NCBI RefSeq assembly: GCF_044458865.1
Contig: NZ_JBITIH010000026.1
Location: forward strand, 1 to 64,000
Origin: Micromonospora_G sp044458865
GTDB lineage: Bacteria; Actinomycetota; Actinomycetes; Mycobacteriales; Micromonosporaceae
Length of the DNA: 64,000 nucleotides
Direction: 5' to 3'
Part shown: positions 35,754 through 44,075 of the stretch, one piece after another
Layout: each line of letters starts with the position of its first letter
Numbering within the stretch: position 1 is the stretch's first letter
Position numbers and translations under genes: made by a program
The notes under the pieces: model-generated
What the model saw: the letters and a program-made list of their open reading frames with translations, nothing else
Told to the model about the DNA's origin: nothing
Database searches by the model: none

Positions 35754-35787
35754 GAACCGGGCCGGCCGTTTACGGCCGGCCCGGTTC
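35754..35787 (+). terminator. Terminator after DEAD-box helicase
   Basis: Fifteen-bp perfect stem GAACCGGGCCGGCCG/CGGCCGGCCCGGTTC with a TTTA tetraloop, 33 bases after the stop codon. Confidence 0.85.
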
Positions 35788-35965
35788 ACTCTGGACCTCC
35801 GACGACTGGCGTGGGGGTCCGGGGACCGGGAGTGCGAGCGCGGAACACCGATCGGTTCATCCGATTGCGTCCGATGGATGACTGCGCTGTGTCCGGTTAT
35901 GCGTGATCCTGTTCCATGGGGAGTTGGCGGGCTGGTCGAACGGGCTCCCCGATGGGGAGGTCGTC

Positions 35966-36172
35966 ATGATCTTGACTGCCGGTCCGGGGGCGGTACGCGA
36001 AATCCTGGTGGTGCTCGCGGTCGCGCTCAGCGGACTGCTCCTCGCCCTGATCGCCGCCTTCACTCCCTGGTACCAAGCCCCGATCGAGCCTGCCCGTCCG
36101 CAGGTGGCGGAGCTACAGGCGCCACCGGGTGGAGCCGGCGACATGGAGTCGGACGTCGCGGGTTCCCGCTGA
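35966..36172 (+). CDS. Small single-pass membrane protein, 68 aa
   Basis: This 68-aa protein has one transmembrane segment (EILVVLAVALSGLLLALIAA) and a short acidic/proline-containing C-terminal tail (PPGGAGDMESDVAGSR). ATG 35966 follows GGGGAGG (35954-35960) with five-base spacing, a good ribosome site, which supports a real gene despite the small size. Not recognised. The next gene, also membrane-anchored, begins 73 bases downstream, so they may be co-expressed. Confidence 0.6.
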   Translation: MILTAGPGAVREILVVLAVALSGLLLALIAAFTPWYQAPIEPARPQVAELQAPPGGAGDMESDVAGSR

Positions 36173-36244
36173 ACCGGACTCCCCGGTCCCGGTCGAAGTG
36201 GACCGTTGGCCGCTTCACGGCTCATCGGCCGGTGGTGTTGACTG

Positions 36245-37201
36245 ATGAAGATGTCTGCCCCGACCCCGCCCGAACCACCGTCTCGGTCCACGCCCGGCTC
36301 GGCCCGGACGTCCGGTCCGGTCTGGACGGCGGGTCCGGTTACCCGACTCGGCGATCAGTTCGCGGTGCCTACCGTCGATCCGGTGTCGGCCCCGGTCGGG
36401 CGCTCGGTGCGGGAGAGGCTGCGACTGTGGTGGTTCGCTGGAGCGGCCGGCGGGGTGTTGGTCATCGGTCTGGTGGTGGTCCTGGCGATCACCCTCGCCG
36501 GGAACCCGCGTCCGTTCGGTGAGGACTTCTCCGCGCCGGCCGACCTCCGGCCGCCACTGGCCCGGATGTGTCCGCTGCCCGCCGTGTCCGGACCGGTCCC
36601 GGAGCCGTCCGTGCCGCTCGACCCACCGGAACTCCCGTCGCCGCCGGTCGGGTCCGCGCCCACCTCGGCACCTGCTGTCGAGCGGCGTACGGTCGACGAG
36701 GAGGCGGGCATTTCGTACACCGAGTACCCCGCGCCGTGGCAGCCGTGGGAGACGGTGTGGAACGCCGGCGCCCTGGAGGTGCCGTACCGGATGGGCCAGC
36801 ACTTCGTCACCGAGCCGGCGTACGACGGGTTCAGCGACTACCACGCCTCGATCCTCTCCGCCGCTGTTCCGGCGGCCGAGAACGACGCACTCACCTTCGA
36901 CCTCGAATGTGTGGGCCGACGGGTCGCGGCGGACGTACGGGCCGAGTACTACCCGCAGCCGAGCCGGATGGAGCTGTTTCGCGACGAGCGGACCATGCTC
37001 GGTGGTCGACCAGCCTGGGTGACCGTGTTCCGGTTGCACTTCAGCCGGCCCGGACTCCGGGCGACCGACGAGTTGGCTGCGGTCGCCTGTGTCGACGTCG
37101 GGCGGGCGACCGCCGCGATCCTCTACGTCTCCGTGCCCGGCACGCATCGTCAGTGGGACTGGATCGTCGAGGACGCCCTCGCCTCGGTTCGCCCGGTCTG
37201 A
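36245..37201 (+). CDS. Membrane-anchored protein with proline-rich extracellular linker
   Basis: A 318-aa protein with a disordered Pro/Ser/Thr-rich cytoplasmic N-terminus (about 60 residues), one transmembrane helix (FAGAAGGVLVIGLVVVLAI), a proline-rich stalk (PLDPPELPSPPVGSAP), and a C-terminal globular domain of about 170 residues outside the membrane (ISYTEYPAPWQPWETVW ... QWDWIVEDALASVRPV). The pattern resembles actinobacterial proteins of unknown function with a lipoprotein-like outer domain. Two methionines (36245, 36251) are possible starts. It has no recognisable catalytic residues. Confidence 0.72.
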   Translation: MKMSAPTPPEPPSRSTPGSARTSGPVWTAGPVTRLGDQFAVPTVDPVSAPVGRSVRERLRLWWFAGAAGGVLVIGLVVVLAITLAGNPRPFGEDFSAPADLRPPLARMCPLPAVSGPVPEPSVPLDPPELPSPPVGSAPTSAPAVERRTVDEEAGISYTEYPAPWQPWETVWNAGALEVPYRMGQHFVTEPAYDGFSDYHASILSAAVPAAENDALTFDLECVGRRVAADVRAEYYPQPSRMELFRDERTMLGGRPAWVTVFRLHFSRPGLRATDELAAVACVDVGRATAAILYVSVPGTHRQWDWIVEDALASVRPV

Positions 37202-37238
37202 CCCCATCCGGGTCCGGCCCGGCATCCACCGGTCGCGC

Positions 37239-37282
37239 CGACTTTCTCACCAGAGCTAGCCGACTTTCTCACCAGAGCTAGC
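37239..37282. repeat. 22-bp perfect tandem repeat containing GCTAGC
   Basis: Two adjacent identical 22-bp copies (37239-37260, 37261-37282), each ending GAGCTAGC, lie between genes. The second copy's CTCACC can pair with GGTGAG at 37283-37288. Confidence 0.9.
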
Positions 37283-37348
37283 GGTGAGGGGCGCTCATCT
37301 CCTACTTTCGGCATAGGATTTTCCGGATCAAGGTCGAGGGGCGGCGGG

Positions 37349-38752
37349 ATGAGCCGGACGGTGCTGGTGGTCGGCGGCGGCTGTAGTGGGACGCTGGTCA
37401 GCCGGGAACTGCTGCGCGGTACCTCCGATTCGGTGGTGCTGGTCGATCCCTCGCCGGGTCCCGGCACAGGCATCGCGTACGGTCCGGCGGCCCGGCCGTG
37501 GCACCTGCTCAACTCGCCGGCCGGCACGATGAGCGCCGACCCGGATGCGCCGGGGGACTTCGTCGACTTCTGCCGTTTGCGGCGGCCTACCGCCGGCGCC
37601 GGCGACTTCATGCCCCGGAGTTGGTACGGCGACTACCTCCGGCAGACGCTCGACACCGCGTACCGGTACGGGGCCGGGCGGTTGCGGATCCGCCGCGACC
37701 GGGTCAGCCGAATCGTCGCCACCACTGGCGGGGTCGACGTCGAGTTCGAGTCGGGGGCCCGCTCGGCGGCCGACCGGGTGGTGCTCGCCATCGGCGCACC
37801 CGGCTCCGGGGACCCGGTTGCCCGCTGGTCGGTGGGGGACGACGGCCGCTCTGGATACGTCCGCGACCCCTGGGCGCCGGGTGCGCTCGACGCGGTCCCG
37901 ACCGACCGGCCGGTGCTGCTCCTCGGTACCGGTCTCACCGCCGTCGACGTGGCGCTCAGCCTGGCCGAGGCCGGTCAGCGTGCCCCGATGGTCGCGGTAT
38001 CGCGTCACGGTCTGCTGCCGAACTCCCAACGTCGACCGGGTCTGCCGGTGCCAGCGCAGAGCGGGCTGCCCGAGTCGGCGCCGTCGTTGCGTCAGCTCGT
38101 CCGGCAGCTCCGCGAACTGGTCCGGGAAGGTGCTGACTGGCGGGCCGTGGTCGACGGGTTGCGGCCCCGGCTGGACGGTCTCTGGGAGAGCCTCTCCCCG
38201 GCGGACCGGGAACGGTTCCTGCGGCACCTGGCCCGGCACTGGGAGGTGCACCGGCATCGGATGGCGCCGGAGATCGCCGACGAACTCGACCGGCTGCGGG
38301 CGAGCGGTCTGCTGACCGTACGGGCCGCGACGGTCGGGGCGGTCACGCCGGGGCCGGCGGGCGGACTGGAGGTACGCCTGGACCACGCTGGTCCGGCTCG
38401 GGTCGGCACCTTGGCGGGGACCGGTGAAGAGGTCACCGCGTTCGGCGCTCTGGTCAACTGCACCGGCCCGGGGCGGTTGCCGGCGTCGGCGGACCCCCTG
38501 GTGCGGCGACTGCTCGCGGACGGACTCGTCCGACCCGGGCCGTACGGCCTCGGCCTGGACGTGGACGGCAGCGGCGCGCTGTACGGGCGGGACGGGTCGG
38601 TCGACGGCGTGCTCTGGACCGTGGGCCCGCCCCGGCGGGGACGGTTCTGGGAGACCACCGCCGTGCCGGAGATCCGTAACCAGGCGCGGGCGCTCGCGAC
38701 CCGGTTCGCCACCCGGGAGGATGCGCCGAGCCCACTCGCCGTCGCGGTCTGA
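37349..38752 (+). CDS. FAD/NAD(P)-binding protein (YdhS-like)
   Basis: A 467-aa flavoprotein of the FAD-NAD(P)-binding family. The first Rossmann motif is VLVVGGGCSGTLVSREL at the N-terminus, followed by the ARPWHLLNSPAGTMSADP flavin-site signature. A second nucleotide-binding motif reads LLLGTGLTAVDVALSLAEAG (about 190-210), and VNCTGPGR lies near the C-terminus. Members are poorly characterised oxidoreductases, some linked to ornithine-hydroxylase-like or peptide-modification chemistry. ATG 37349. It stands alone, with a broken ssuD remnant downstream. Substrate unknown. Confidence 0.85.
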   Translation: MSRTVLVVGGGCSGTLVSRELLRGTSDSVVLVDPSPGPGTGIAYGPAARPWHLLNSPAGTMSADPDAPGDFVDFCRLRRPTAGAGDFMPRSWYGDYLRQTLDTAYRYGAGRLRIRRDRVSRIVATTGGVDVEFESGARSAADRVVLAIGAPGSGDPVARWSVGDDGRSGYVRDPWAPGALDAVPTDRPVLLLGTGLTAVDVALSLAEAGQRAPMVAVSRHGLLPNSQRRPGLPVPAQSGLPESAPSLRQLVRQLRELVREGADWRAVVDGLRPRLDGLWESLSPADRERFLRHLARHWEVHRHRMAPEIADELDRLRASGLLTVRAATVGAVTPGPAGGLEVRLDHAGPARVGTLAGTGEEVTAFGALVNCTGPGRLPASADPLVRRLLADGLVRPGPYGLGLDVDGSGALYGRDGSVDGVLWTVGPPRRGRFWETTAVPEIRNQARALATRFATREDAPSPLAVAV

Positions 38753-38849
38753 GCCCGATCGATACGGGCCACGCGGCGGTCCCGGCCCGGACGGGGCTGG
38801 ACAAGATCCCGACTTGACGAGTAGGAATTGTCGGGTAGGGGATCGGCGC

Positions 38850-39232
38850 CACCGCCGAGCCGACGAGCGCGCACGCTTCGCCCGGATGGACTCGGTCGGT
38901 CAGGCGAGGATGGCGGCGCTCAACGCGGGGACGACCACCGGTCTCACCATCGCGCCGAACCTCTGGGCCGGTGTCGGTCTGGTCCGGGAGGGAGCCGGCA
39001 CCGCGTTGGTCGGCAACTACGCGGAGGTCGCCGCCCGGCTCGACGAGTAGCGCTCGGCGTGGACGAGTTCGTACTCTCCGCCTGGCCGCACCGGGAGGAG
39101 GCGTACCGGGTCGGTTGGGAGGTGTTGCCACTCACCCGCCTCGGCGCGGCGGCGTCGGCCGACGCGCTCCGGGAGGATCCGGGGTCGGCGGTCGGGGCAA
39201 CGTCACGGCGCGCGGGTGTGGGGACGCGCTAG
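38850..39232 (+). pseudogene. Truncated, frameshifted FMNH2-dependent alkanesulfonate monooxygenase remnant (SsuD-like)
   Basis: Only the C-terminal about 110 residues of a luciferase-like monooxygenase remain. The first part reads RMDSVGQARMAALNAG and continues through APNLWAGVGLVREGAGTAL to GNYAEVAARLDE, ending in a stop at 39048-39050. The homologous continuation LGVDEFVLSAWPHREEAY and VLPLTRLG is in another frame, so a small indel lies near 39045. The N-terminal about 250 residues and a start are missing. The gene is dead and appears to be an old remnant; the left boundary is approximate. Confidence 0.75.
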
Positions 39233-39241
39233 GGTCGGGTC

Positions 39242-40552
39242 GTGGCGGCACGGAGATCAAAGATTCCAGCAACGAAGTACCCGGTCGAGCGGTTCACCCT
39301 CGACAACGGCCTACGGGTGGTGCTGACCCCGGACCGCAGCGCGCCGGTGGTGGGCGTGGCGGTCGTCTACGACGTGGGCATCCGCTCCGAACCGGAGGGC
39401 CGGACGGGCTTCGCCCACCTCTTCGAGCACCTGATGTTCCAGGGGTCGGCGAATCTGGAGAAGCTCGCCCACTTCAGGTACGTGCAGGGCGCTGGCGGAA
39501 CCTTCAACGGCTCCACCCACCTGGACTACACCGACTACTTCGAGACGTTGCCGAGCAACGCCCTCGAACGCGCGCTCTTCCTGGAGGCCGACCGGATGCG
39601 CGGTCCCCGGCTGACCGAGGAGAACCTGCGAAACCAGGTCGACGTGGTCAAGGAGGAGATCCGGGTCAACGTCCTCAACCGCCCGTACGGCGGTTTCCCC
39701 TGGCTGCGGCTGCCGCCGATCATGTTCGACACCTTCCCGAACGCGCACGACGGCTACGGTTCCTTCGACGACCTGGAGAGCGCCACCGTCGAGGAGGCAG
39801 CCGACTTCTTCGACCGCTACTACGCCTGCGGCAACGCCGTCCTCGCGGTCAGCGGCGACCTGGACGTGGCGCAGACCCAGGAGCTGGTCGAACGGCACTT
39901 CGGCTCGGTGCCGGCACGGCCCGCGCCGGTGCGGCCGAGCTTCGCCGAGCCCGACCTCACCGCCGAGCGGCGGCAGGCGTACACCGACCGGCTGGCGCCC
40001 CTGCCCGCGGTCGCCACCGCCTGGCGGGTGCCGGACCCGATCGCCGACCTGGCCGGTTACCTGCCGTACGTGGTGCTGGCGGAGGTGCTCACCGACGGTG
40101 ATGCCTCCCGGCTGGTCGAGCGGCTGGCACTGCGGGACCGGACGGTTACCAGCATCGGCGGCTACCTCGGCCTGATGGGCGAGCCGTTCGGCGTACGGGA
40201 CCCCACGGCACTGCTGGTCGAGGCGCACCTGCCTCCGGGTGGCGACGTGGACAAGGTGCTCCGGACGATCGACGAGGAGGCCGCCCGGGTGGCCACCGAC
40301 GGGCTGGTCGACGGTGAACTGGCCCGGACCCAGGCCCGGATGGCCACCCACCTGTTGCGTGGCACCGACGCGGTGCTCGGCCGGGCACTGCAGATGGCCG
40401 TGCTGGAACAGCAGCGCGGCGCCCCCGACCTCCTCAACGACCTGCCCCGGCTGATCGGCGAGGTCACCGAGGAACAGGTACGGGCCGCCGCCGCCAGCCT
40501 GCGTCCGGAACGCCGGGCGGCCGTCGAGGTCATCCCCGGAGGAACGAAGTGA
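39242..40552 (+). CDS. M16 family zinc metallopeptidase, catalytic subunit
   Basis: A 436-aa pitrilysin-family peptidase with the inverted zinc motif HLFEH (HxxEH) in GRTGFAHLFEHLMFQGS, the distal glutamate region DVVKEEIRVN, and the GGTFNGSTHLDYTDYFETLP segment that positions substrate. GTG 39242 was used. The second subunit begins four bases before its stop (ATGA-type overlap), so they form an obligate pair like mitochondrial processing peptidase alpha/beta. A cytoplasmic peptide-degrading role is inferred. Confidence 0.93.
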   Translation: MAARRSKIPATKYPVERFTLDNGLRVVLTPDRSAPVVGVAVVYDVGIRSEPEGRTGFAHLFEHLMFQGSANLEKLAHFRYVQGAGGTFNGSTHLDYTDYFETLPSNALERALFLEADRMRGPRLTEENLRNQVDVVKEEIRVNVLNRPYGGFPWLRLPPIMFDTFPNAHDGYGSFDDLESATVEEAADFFDRYYACGNAVLAVSGDLDVAQTQELVERHFGSVPARPAPVRPSFAEPDLTAERRQAYTDRLAPLPAVATAWRVPDPIADLAGYLPYVVLAEVLTDGDASRLVERLALRDRTVTSIGGYLGLMGEPFGVRDPTALLVEAHLPPGGDVDKVLRTIDEEAARVATDGLVDGELARTQARMATHLLRGTDAVLGRALQMAVLEQQRGAPDLLNDLPRLIGEVTEEQVRAAAASLRPERRAAVEVIPGGTK

Positions 40553-41871
40553 CGCTATCCCTGCCCGCGCTGGGGCCGAACCGCAAGCTCAAGGTGCCGA
40601 CCGGGGCCGAGCGGACGCTCTCCAACGGGCTGACCGTGATCGCCATCCGCCGGCCCTCCGTGCCCCTGGTCGAGTTGCGCCTCTGGGTGCCGTTCGGTCG
40701 GGCGCCGCTGGCTCGGGGCGTACTGCTGTCGCAGACCCTGCTCTCCGGCACCAGCACCATGTCCAACCTGGACATCGCCGCCGAGTTGCAGAAGGTGGGC
40801 GGCGGGTTGGCCGCCGGTGCGGACCCGGACCGGCTGATGATCTCCGGTAACGGGCTGGTCAGCGGGCTGGACCGGATCCTGGAACTGCTCTCCGAGGTGG
40901 TCGTCGACGCGGCCTATCCGGCCGGTGAGGTCACCAACGAGCGGGACCGGATGATCGAGCACATCCAGGTGGCGAAGAGCCAGCCGTCGCACCTGGCCCG
41001 CGAGGCACTGCTGCGCCGGATGTACGGCAAGCACCCGTACGCGGTGCAGACGCCGGAGCCGGAGCAGGTACGGGCGGTCCGGCCGGGTCAGCTCCGTACG
41101 CTGCACGCCGACCGGGTGCATCCGAACGGGGCGGTGCTGGTCATCGTCGGTGACGTACGGCCGGAGCGGGCGCTGGACGCGGCCGAGGCGACACTCGGCC
41201 AGTGGAAGGGTGCGGGGAGGCCGGCCGAGTTGCCACCCGCGCCGGCGTTGGCGCCCGGTCCGCTGGTGCTGGTCGACCGCCCCGACTCGGTGCAGTCGTC
41301 GCTGCGGATGGCGCTGCCGGCGGTGCCGCGTACCCACCCGGACCACGCTCCGCTGCACCTGGCGAACCTGATCTTCGGCGGTTACTTCTCGTCCCGTTGG
41401 GTGGAGAACATCCGGGAGGACAAGGGCTACACGTACGGGCCGCATTCGGTGATCGAACACGCGCTGGCCGGGTCGGCGTTGGTCGTCGCCGCGGACGTGG
41501 CCACCGAGGTGACCGGTCCGGCGCTGCTGGAGACGGTGTACGAGTTGGGTCGGCTGGCGTCGTTGCCGCCGAAGGAGGACGAGCTGGAGCAGGCCCGGCA
41601 GTACGCTCTCGGCACCCTGCAACTGGGCATGTCGACGCAGGCCGGGCTGGCGGCGCTGGCGAGTGCGTACGCCGGATTCGGGTTGCGGTTGGACTTCCTC
41701 GCCGAGCACTCGGCCCGACTGGCCCGGGCGACCCGGGACGAGGTGGCCGCCGCCGCGGCGAAGTACCTGGCGCCGTCCCGGGCGGTCACCGTGGTGCTCG
41801 GTGACGCCGCCCGGATCGCCGGGCCGCTCAGCGCGCTGACCCCGGTCGAGTCCCCGGTCGAGTCGTCGTGA
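40549..41871 (+). CDS. M16 family peptidase, non-catalytic subunit
   Basis: A 440-aa M16 fold with no HxxEH; the corresponding position reads GRAPLARGVLLSQTLLSGT, so it cannot bind zinc. The glycine-rich and R/Y substrate-contact region (IREDKGYTYGPHSVIEH) is retained, as in regulatory or alpha-type subunits. It overlaps the catalytic subunit by four bases and nudC by four bases (GTGA), so all three are translationally coupled. Confidence 0.93.
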   Translation: MTLSLPALGPNRKLKVPTGAERTLSNGLTVIAIRRPSVPLVELRLWVPFGRAPLARGVLLSQTLLSGTSTMSNLDIAAELQKVGGGLAAGADPDRLMISGNGLVSGLDRILELLSEVVVDAAYPAGEVTNERDRMIEHIQVAKSQPSHLAREALLRRMYGKHPYAVQTPEPEQVRAVRPGQLRTLHADRVHPNGAVLVIVGDVRPERALDAAEATLGQWKGAGRPAELPPAPALAPGPLVLVDRPDSVQSSLRMALPAVPRTHPDHAPLHLANLIFGGYFSSRWVENIREDKGYTYGPHSVIEHALAGSALVVAADVATEVTGPALLETVYELGRLASLPPKEDELEQARQYALGTLQLGMSTQAGLAALASAYAGFGLRLDFLAEHSARLARATRDEVAAAAAKYLAPSRAVTVVLGDAARIAGPLSALTPVESPVESS

Positions 41872-42818
41872 CCGGTCTGGTCGACCCCGCCGGTCCGCCG
41901 TTGGCCCGTACCACCCTGGACCGGGCGGCACACCGGCGCAACGATCCGGAGTGGCTGGCGCGGGCGTGGGAACAGGCCCGGGTGCTGGTGGTGGACATCG
42001 CCGAAGGCGGTCGGGCCCTGGCCGGTGCCGGACCGGGCCGGCCCACGCTGCTGCTGTTGGCGGCGGCGGAGGTGCCGGAGGGGGCCACCGCGCGGCTCTT
42101 TCTCGGGGTGGAGCCGGACGGCACCCCGGTCTTCGCGGTCGACGGGCCGTTGCCGGTCATACCGGAGACCCGGGCCGTCTCGCTGCGTGAGGTGGGGCAT
42201 CTGCTCACCGACTCCGACGCCGGGCTTTTCACCACTGCCGTGGCGTTGGGCAACTGGCACGCGCGGCACGCGTACTCCTCGACCACCGGACTGCCGACCA
42301 CGGTGACCGACGCGGGTTGGACCCGGGTCGACGAGAGCGGCGGTCATATCTGGCCGCGTACCGATCCGGCGATGATCGTGCTGGTGCACGACGGCAAGCC
42401 TGGTCTGGACGGGCGGTGCCTGCTCGGGAACAACGCCGCCTGGCGTCCGCACGACGGGGTCCGCCGTTTCTCCTGTCTGGCCGGTTACGTCGAGCCGGGG
42501 GAGTCGGCTGAGGCGGCGGTGCACCGGGAGGTGTCGGAGGAGGTCGGGATCGGTCTCGACCACGTGGAGTACGCGGGCAGTCAGGCGTGGCCGTTCCCTG
42601 GCTCGTTGATGCTGGGGTTCTTGGCACATGCCGATCCGGCGCAGCCGGTGCGGGTCGATCCGGAGGAGATCGCCCATGCCCGCTGGTTCACCCGTCGGGA
42701 GATCGCCGATGTGCTGGCGGGGACGCCGGTCGACGCGGACGAGGGGAACCGGGTGGGGCTGCCTCCGCCGTCGAGTATCGCGCTCTACCTGGTGCACCGC
42801 TGGCTCGACGAGTCCTGA
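41868..42818 (+). CDS. nudC: NAD+ diphosphatase (NudC) lacking zinc-ribbon cysteines
   Basis: A 316-aa Nudix hydrolase that hydrolyses NAD(H) and can decap NAD-capped RNA. The Nudix box is GYVEPGESAEAAVHREVSEEVGI-like (G-x5-E-x7-REVSEE-x-GI), and the NudC signature SQAWPFPGS follows (SQPWPFPxS with A for P). The zinc ribbon that sits before the Nudix domain in other NudC proteins is degenerate: NWHARHAYSSTTGLPTTV has no cysteines and the second CxxC is also gone. GTG 41868 overlaps the M16 subunit. Its order relative to adnAB, mycoredoxin and uvrD2 mirrors mycobacteria. Confidence 0.9.
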   Translation: MTGLVDPAGPPLARTTLDRAAHRRNDPEWLARAWEQARVLVVDIAEGGRALAGAGPGRPTLLLLAAAEVPEGATARLFLGVEPDGTPVFAVDGPLPVIPETRAVSLREVGHLLTDSDAGLFTTAVALGNWHARHAYSSTTGLPTTVTDAGWTRVDESGGHIWPRTDPAMIVLVHDGKPGLDGRCLLGNNAAWRPHDGVRRFSCLAGYVEPGESAEAAVHREVSEEVGIGLDHVEYAGSQAWPFPGSLMLGFLAHADPAQPVRVDPEEIAHARWFTRREIADVLAGTPVDADEGNRVGLPPPSSIALYLVHRWLDES

Positions 42819-42873
42819 GCCGGCTGGAGGCGAGCCCTAGGGCCCGCTCCGGGTCGGTTGTCTCGGTTGACGA

Positions 42874-42919
42874 ATCTTGGCCCGTGACCGTCGTTGCCGC
42901 GGCGGTCACGGGCCAAGAT
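42874..42919. terminator. 17-bp inverted repeat after nudC
   Basis: ATCTTGGCCCGTGACCG pairs perfectly with its complement at 42903-42919 around a 12-base loop. It sits between the convergent nudC and the 101-aa hypothetical gene. Confidence 0.75.
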
Positions 42920-42986
42920 CATTGCCGTCGCCGCCGGCTGTGGCGTGGTGCACGGCGGGGGAGCCGGGCCGGCGCACGACGGTCGT

Positions 42987-43292
42987 TCATCGGGTGGTGC
43001 GTGGTGGTGCGGTGGTGCCGGCCGGCTGCTCCTGCCACTCGGCCGGCGGTCGGCACTGGGTGTCGTGCAGTGGCAGAACCTTCACCCGCTGGCGTCCGGA
43101 CCGTACGGCCCCGACGGTGGAGAGGGCGCGGGCCAGCACCAGTGCGGCGTCCAGGTCGTCCGCGCGGACGATCTGGCGGCGATGCTCGGGGGCGGTCTGT
43201 TCGTCGCGGAGGCGGCCTCCGTCGGCCCAGATCGCGGCCAGGTCGTCGTCGGCTGCGGTACGGATGTCGGTGCGAACGATCAGAAACCGCAT
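42987..43292 (-). CDS. Conserved-looking hypothetical protein, 101 aa
   Basis: The protein starts MRFLIVRTDIRTAADDDLAA, with a compact alpha/beta N-terminal half (DDLDAALVLARALSTVGA) and a proline/threonine-rich tail. The ATG start (43292) has GGAG on the minus strand with six-base spacing; the longer frame to 43334 is less likely. Family not recognised. The tail looks low-complexity and may be over-extended by an absent stop. Confidence 0.5.
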   Translation of the reverse strand: MRFLIVRTDIRTAADDDLAAIWADGGRLRDEQTAPEHRRQIVRADDLDAALVLARALSTVGAVRSGRQRVKVLPLHDTQCRPPAEWQEQPAGTTAPPRTTR

Positions 43293-43705
43293 GGGCGTCT
43301 CCGGGATGAACCGTGACGGATGATGTTCGTGCAATCACTGAACGGAGTCGATTGGTGGAACTTCCACGTGACCCCACACGCCATGTTACGCACCGGAGCG
43401 CCGCCGGCAAGTGATACGCGCTGATTGGTTTCGCGGGTCAGCCAAATGGGTGATGGCTGCTCAGTGCCGGTGTCACAGTGGATCACCGGTGGGCGAAGGT
43501 CATGTCGTCGGCCGAGGAAACGGCAATCCGTTGTGCCGCAAGGTGACGCAGCGCTGCTACCGGCTCCGTTGTGGAACCACGCAGGGTTGACCGGACCTCG
43601 GGACACCGGAGCGCCGCCCCGGACGAGATCCGGGCGGCCGGCCCGCGTGGTGTCGGTGCCGGCCGCCCGCCCTCGTTGATCCGGGACCCGCTGGGGAGGT
43701 ACCGC
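43293..43705. other. Intergenic stretch, no gene seen
   Basis: A 413-bp region of slightly lower GC around 43310-43450, with several short open frames that lack codon bias and ribosome sites. It presumably holds the promoter of the minus-strand 101-aa gene. Confidence 0.5.
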
Positions 43706-44005
43706 TCAGTTCAGGTCGTACTCGCCCTCGGCGAGAACCAGGCCGAATTCGTTCCTGGCGAAAATCAGATCGAACTCGCCGTCCTTGGCCCCGGCGATGA
43801 AGTCCAGCCACCGGGTACGGGCGAAGACCAGGACCGGTCCACCCCGATCCTTGCTGTCGCGCAGCGCCACCGGCGCCCGGTCGTCACCGAGCGGGGCAAC
43901 CTCGACGCAGTTCGAGGTCTGGCTACGTGAACTGGTCCGCCAGGCGGCGCGGGCGAGATGCTCGCCCAGCGGATCGGGCGCCGGGGACGTCCGGGCTGTC
44001 TCCAT
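43706..44005 (-). CDS. DUF397 domain protein
   Basis: A 99-aa protein with the DUF397 signature: WRTSSRSQTSNCVEVAP, then VALRDSKDRGGPVLVF and a tryptophan (ARTRWLDFIAG). DUF397 proteins act with XRE-type regulators in Streptomyces development and antibiotic control. This one carries about 17 extra C-terminal residues (ARNEFGLVLAEGEYDLN) after the usual end. It lies downstream of the XRE gene, same strand, 70 bases away. ATG 44005 follows GGAGC. Confidence 0.9.
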   Translation of the reverse strand: METARTSPAPDPLGEHLARAAWRTSSRSQTSNCVEVAPLGDDRAPVALRDSKDRGGPVLVFARTRWLDFIAGAKDGEFDLIFARNEFGLVLAEGEYDLN

Positions 44006-44075
44006 GGTCAGCTCCTACCTGACTGGTGCATCGTGACGGGTGGCCGTCCCTCCAACGGCGCCCGGCCGCGGGGAG

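Noticed and set aside
43280..43606. 108-codon minus-strand open frame
   Set aside because: Overlaps the better supported 101-aa gene start and lacks codon structure.
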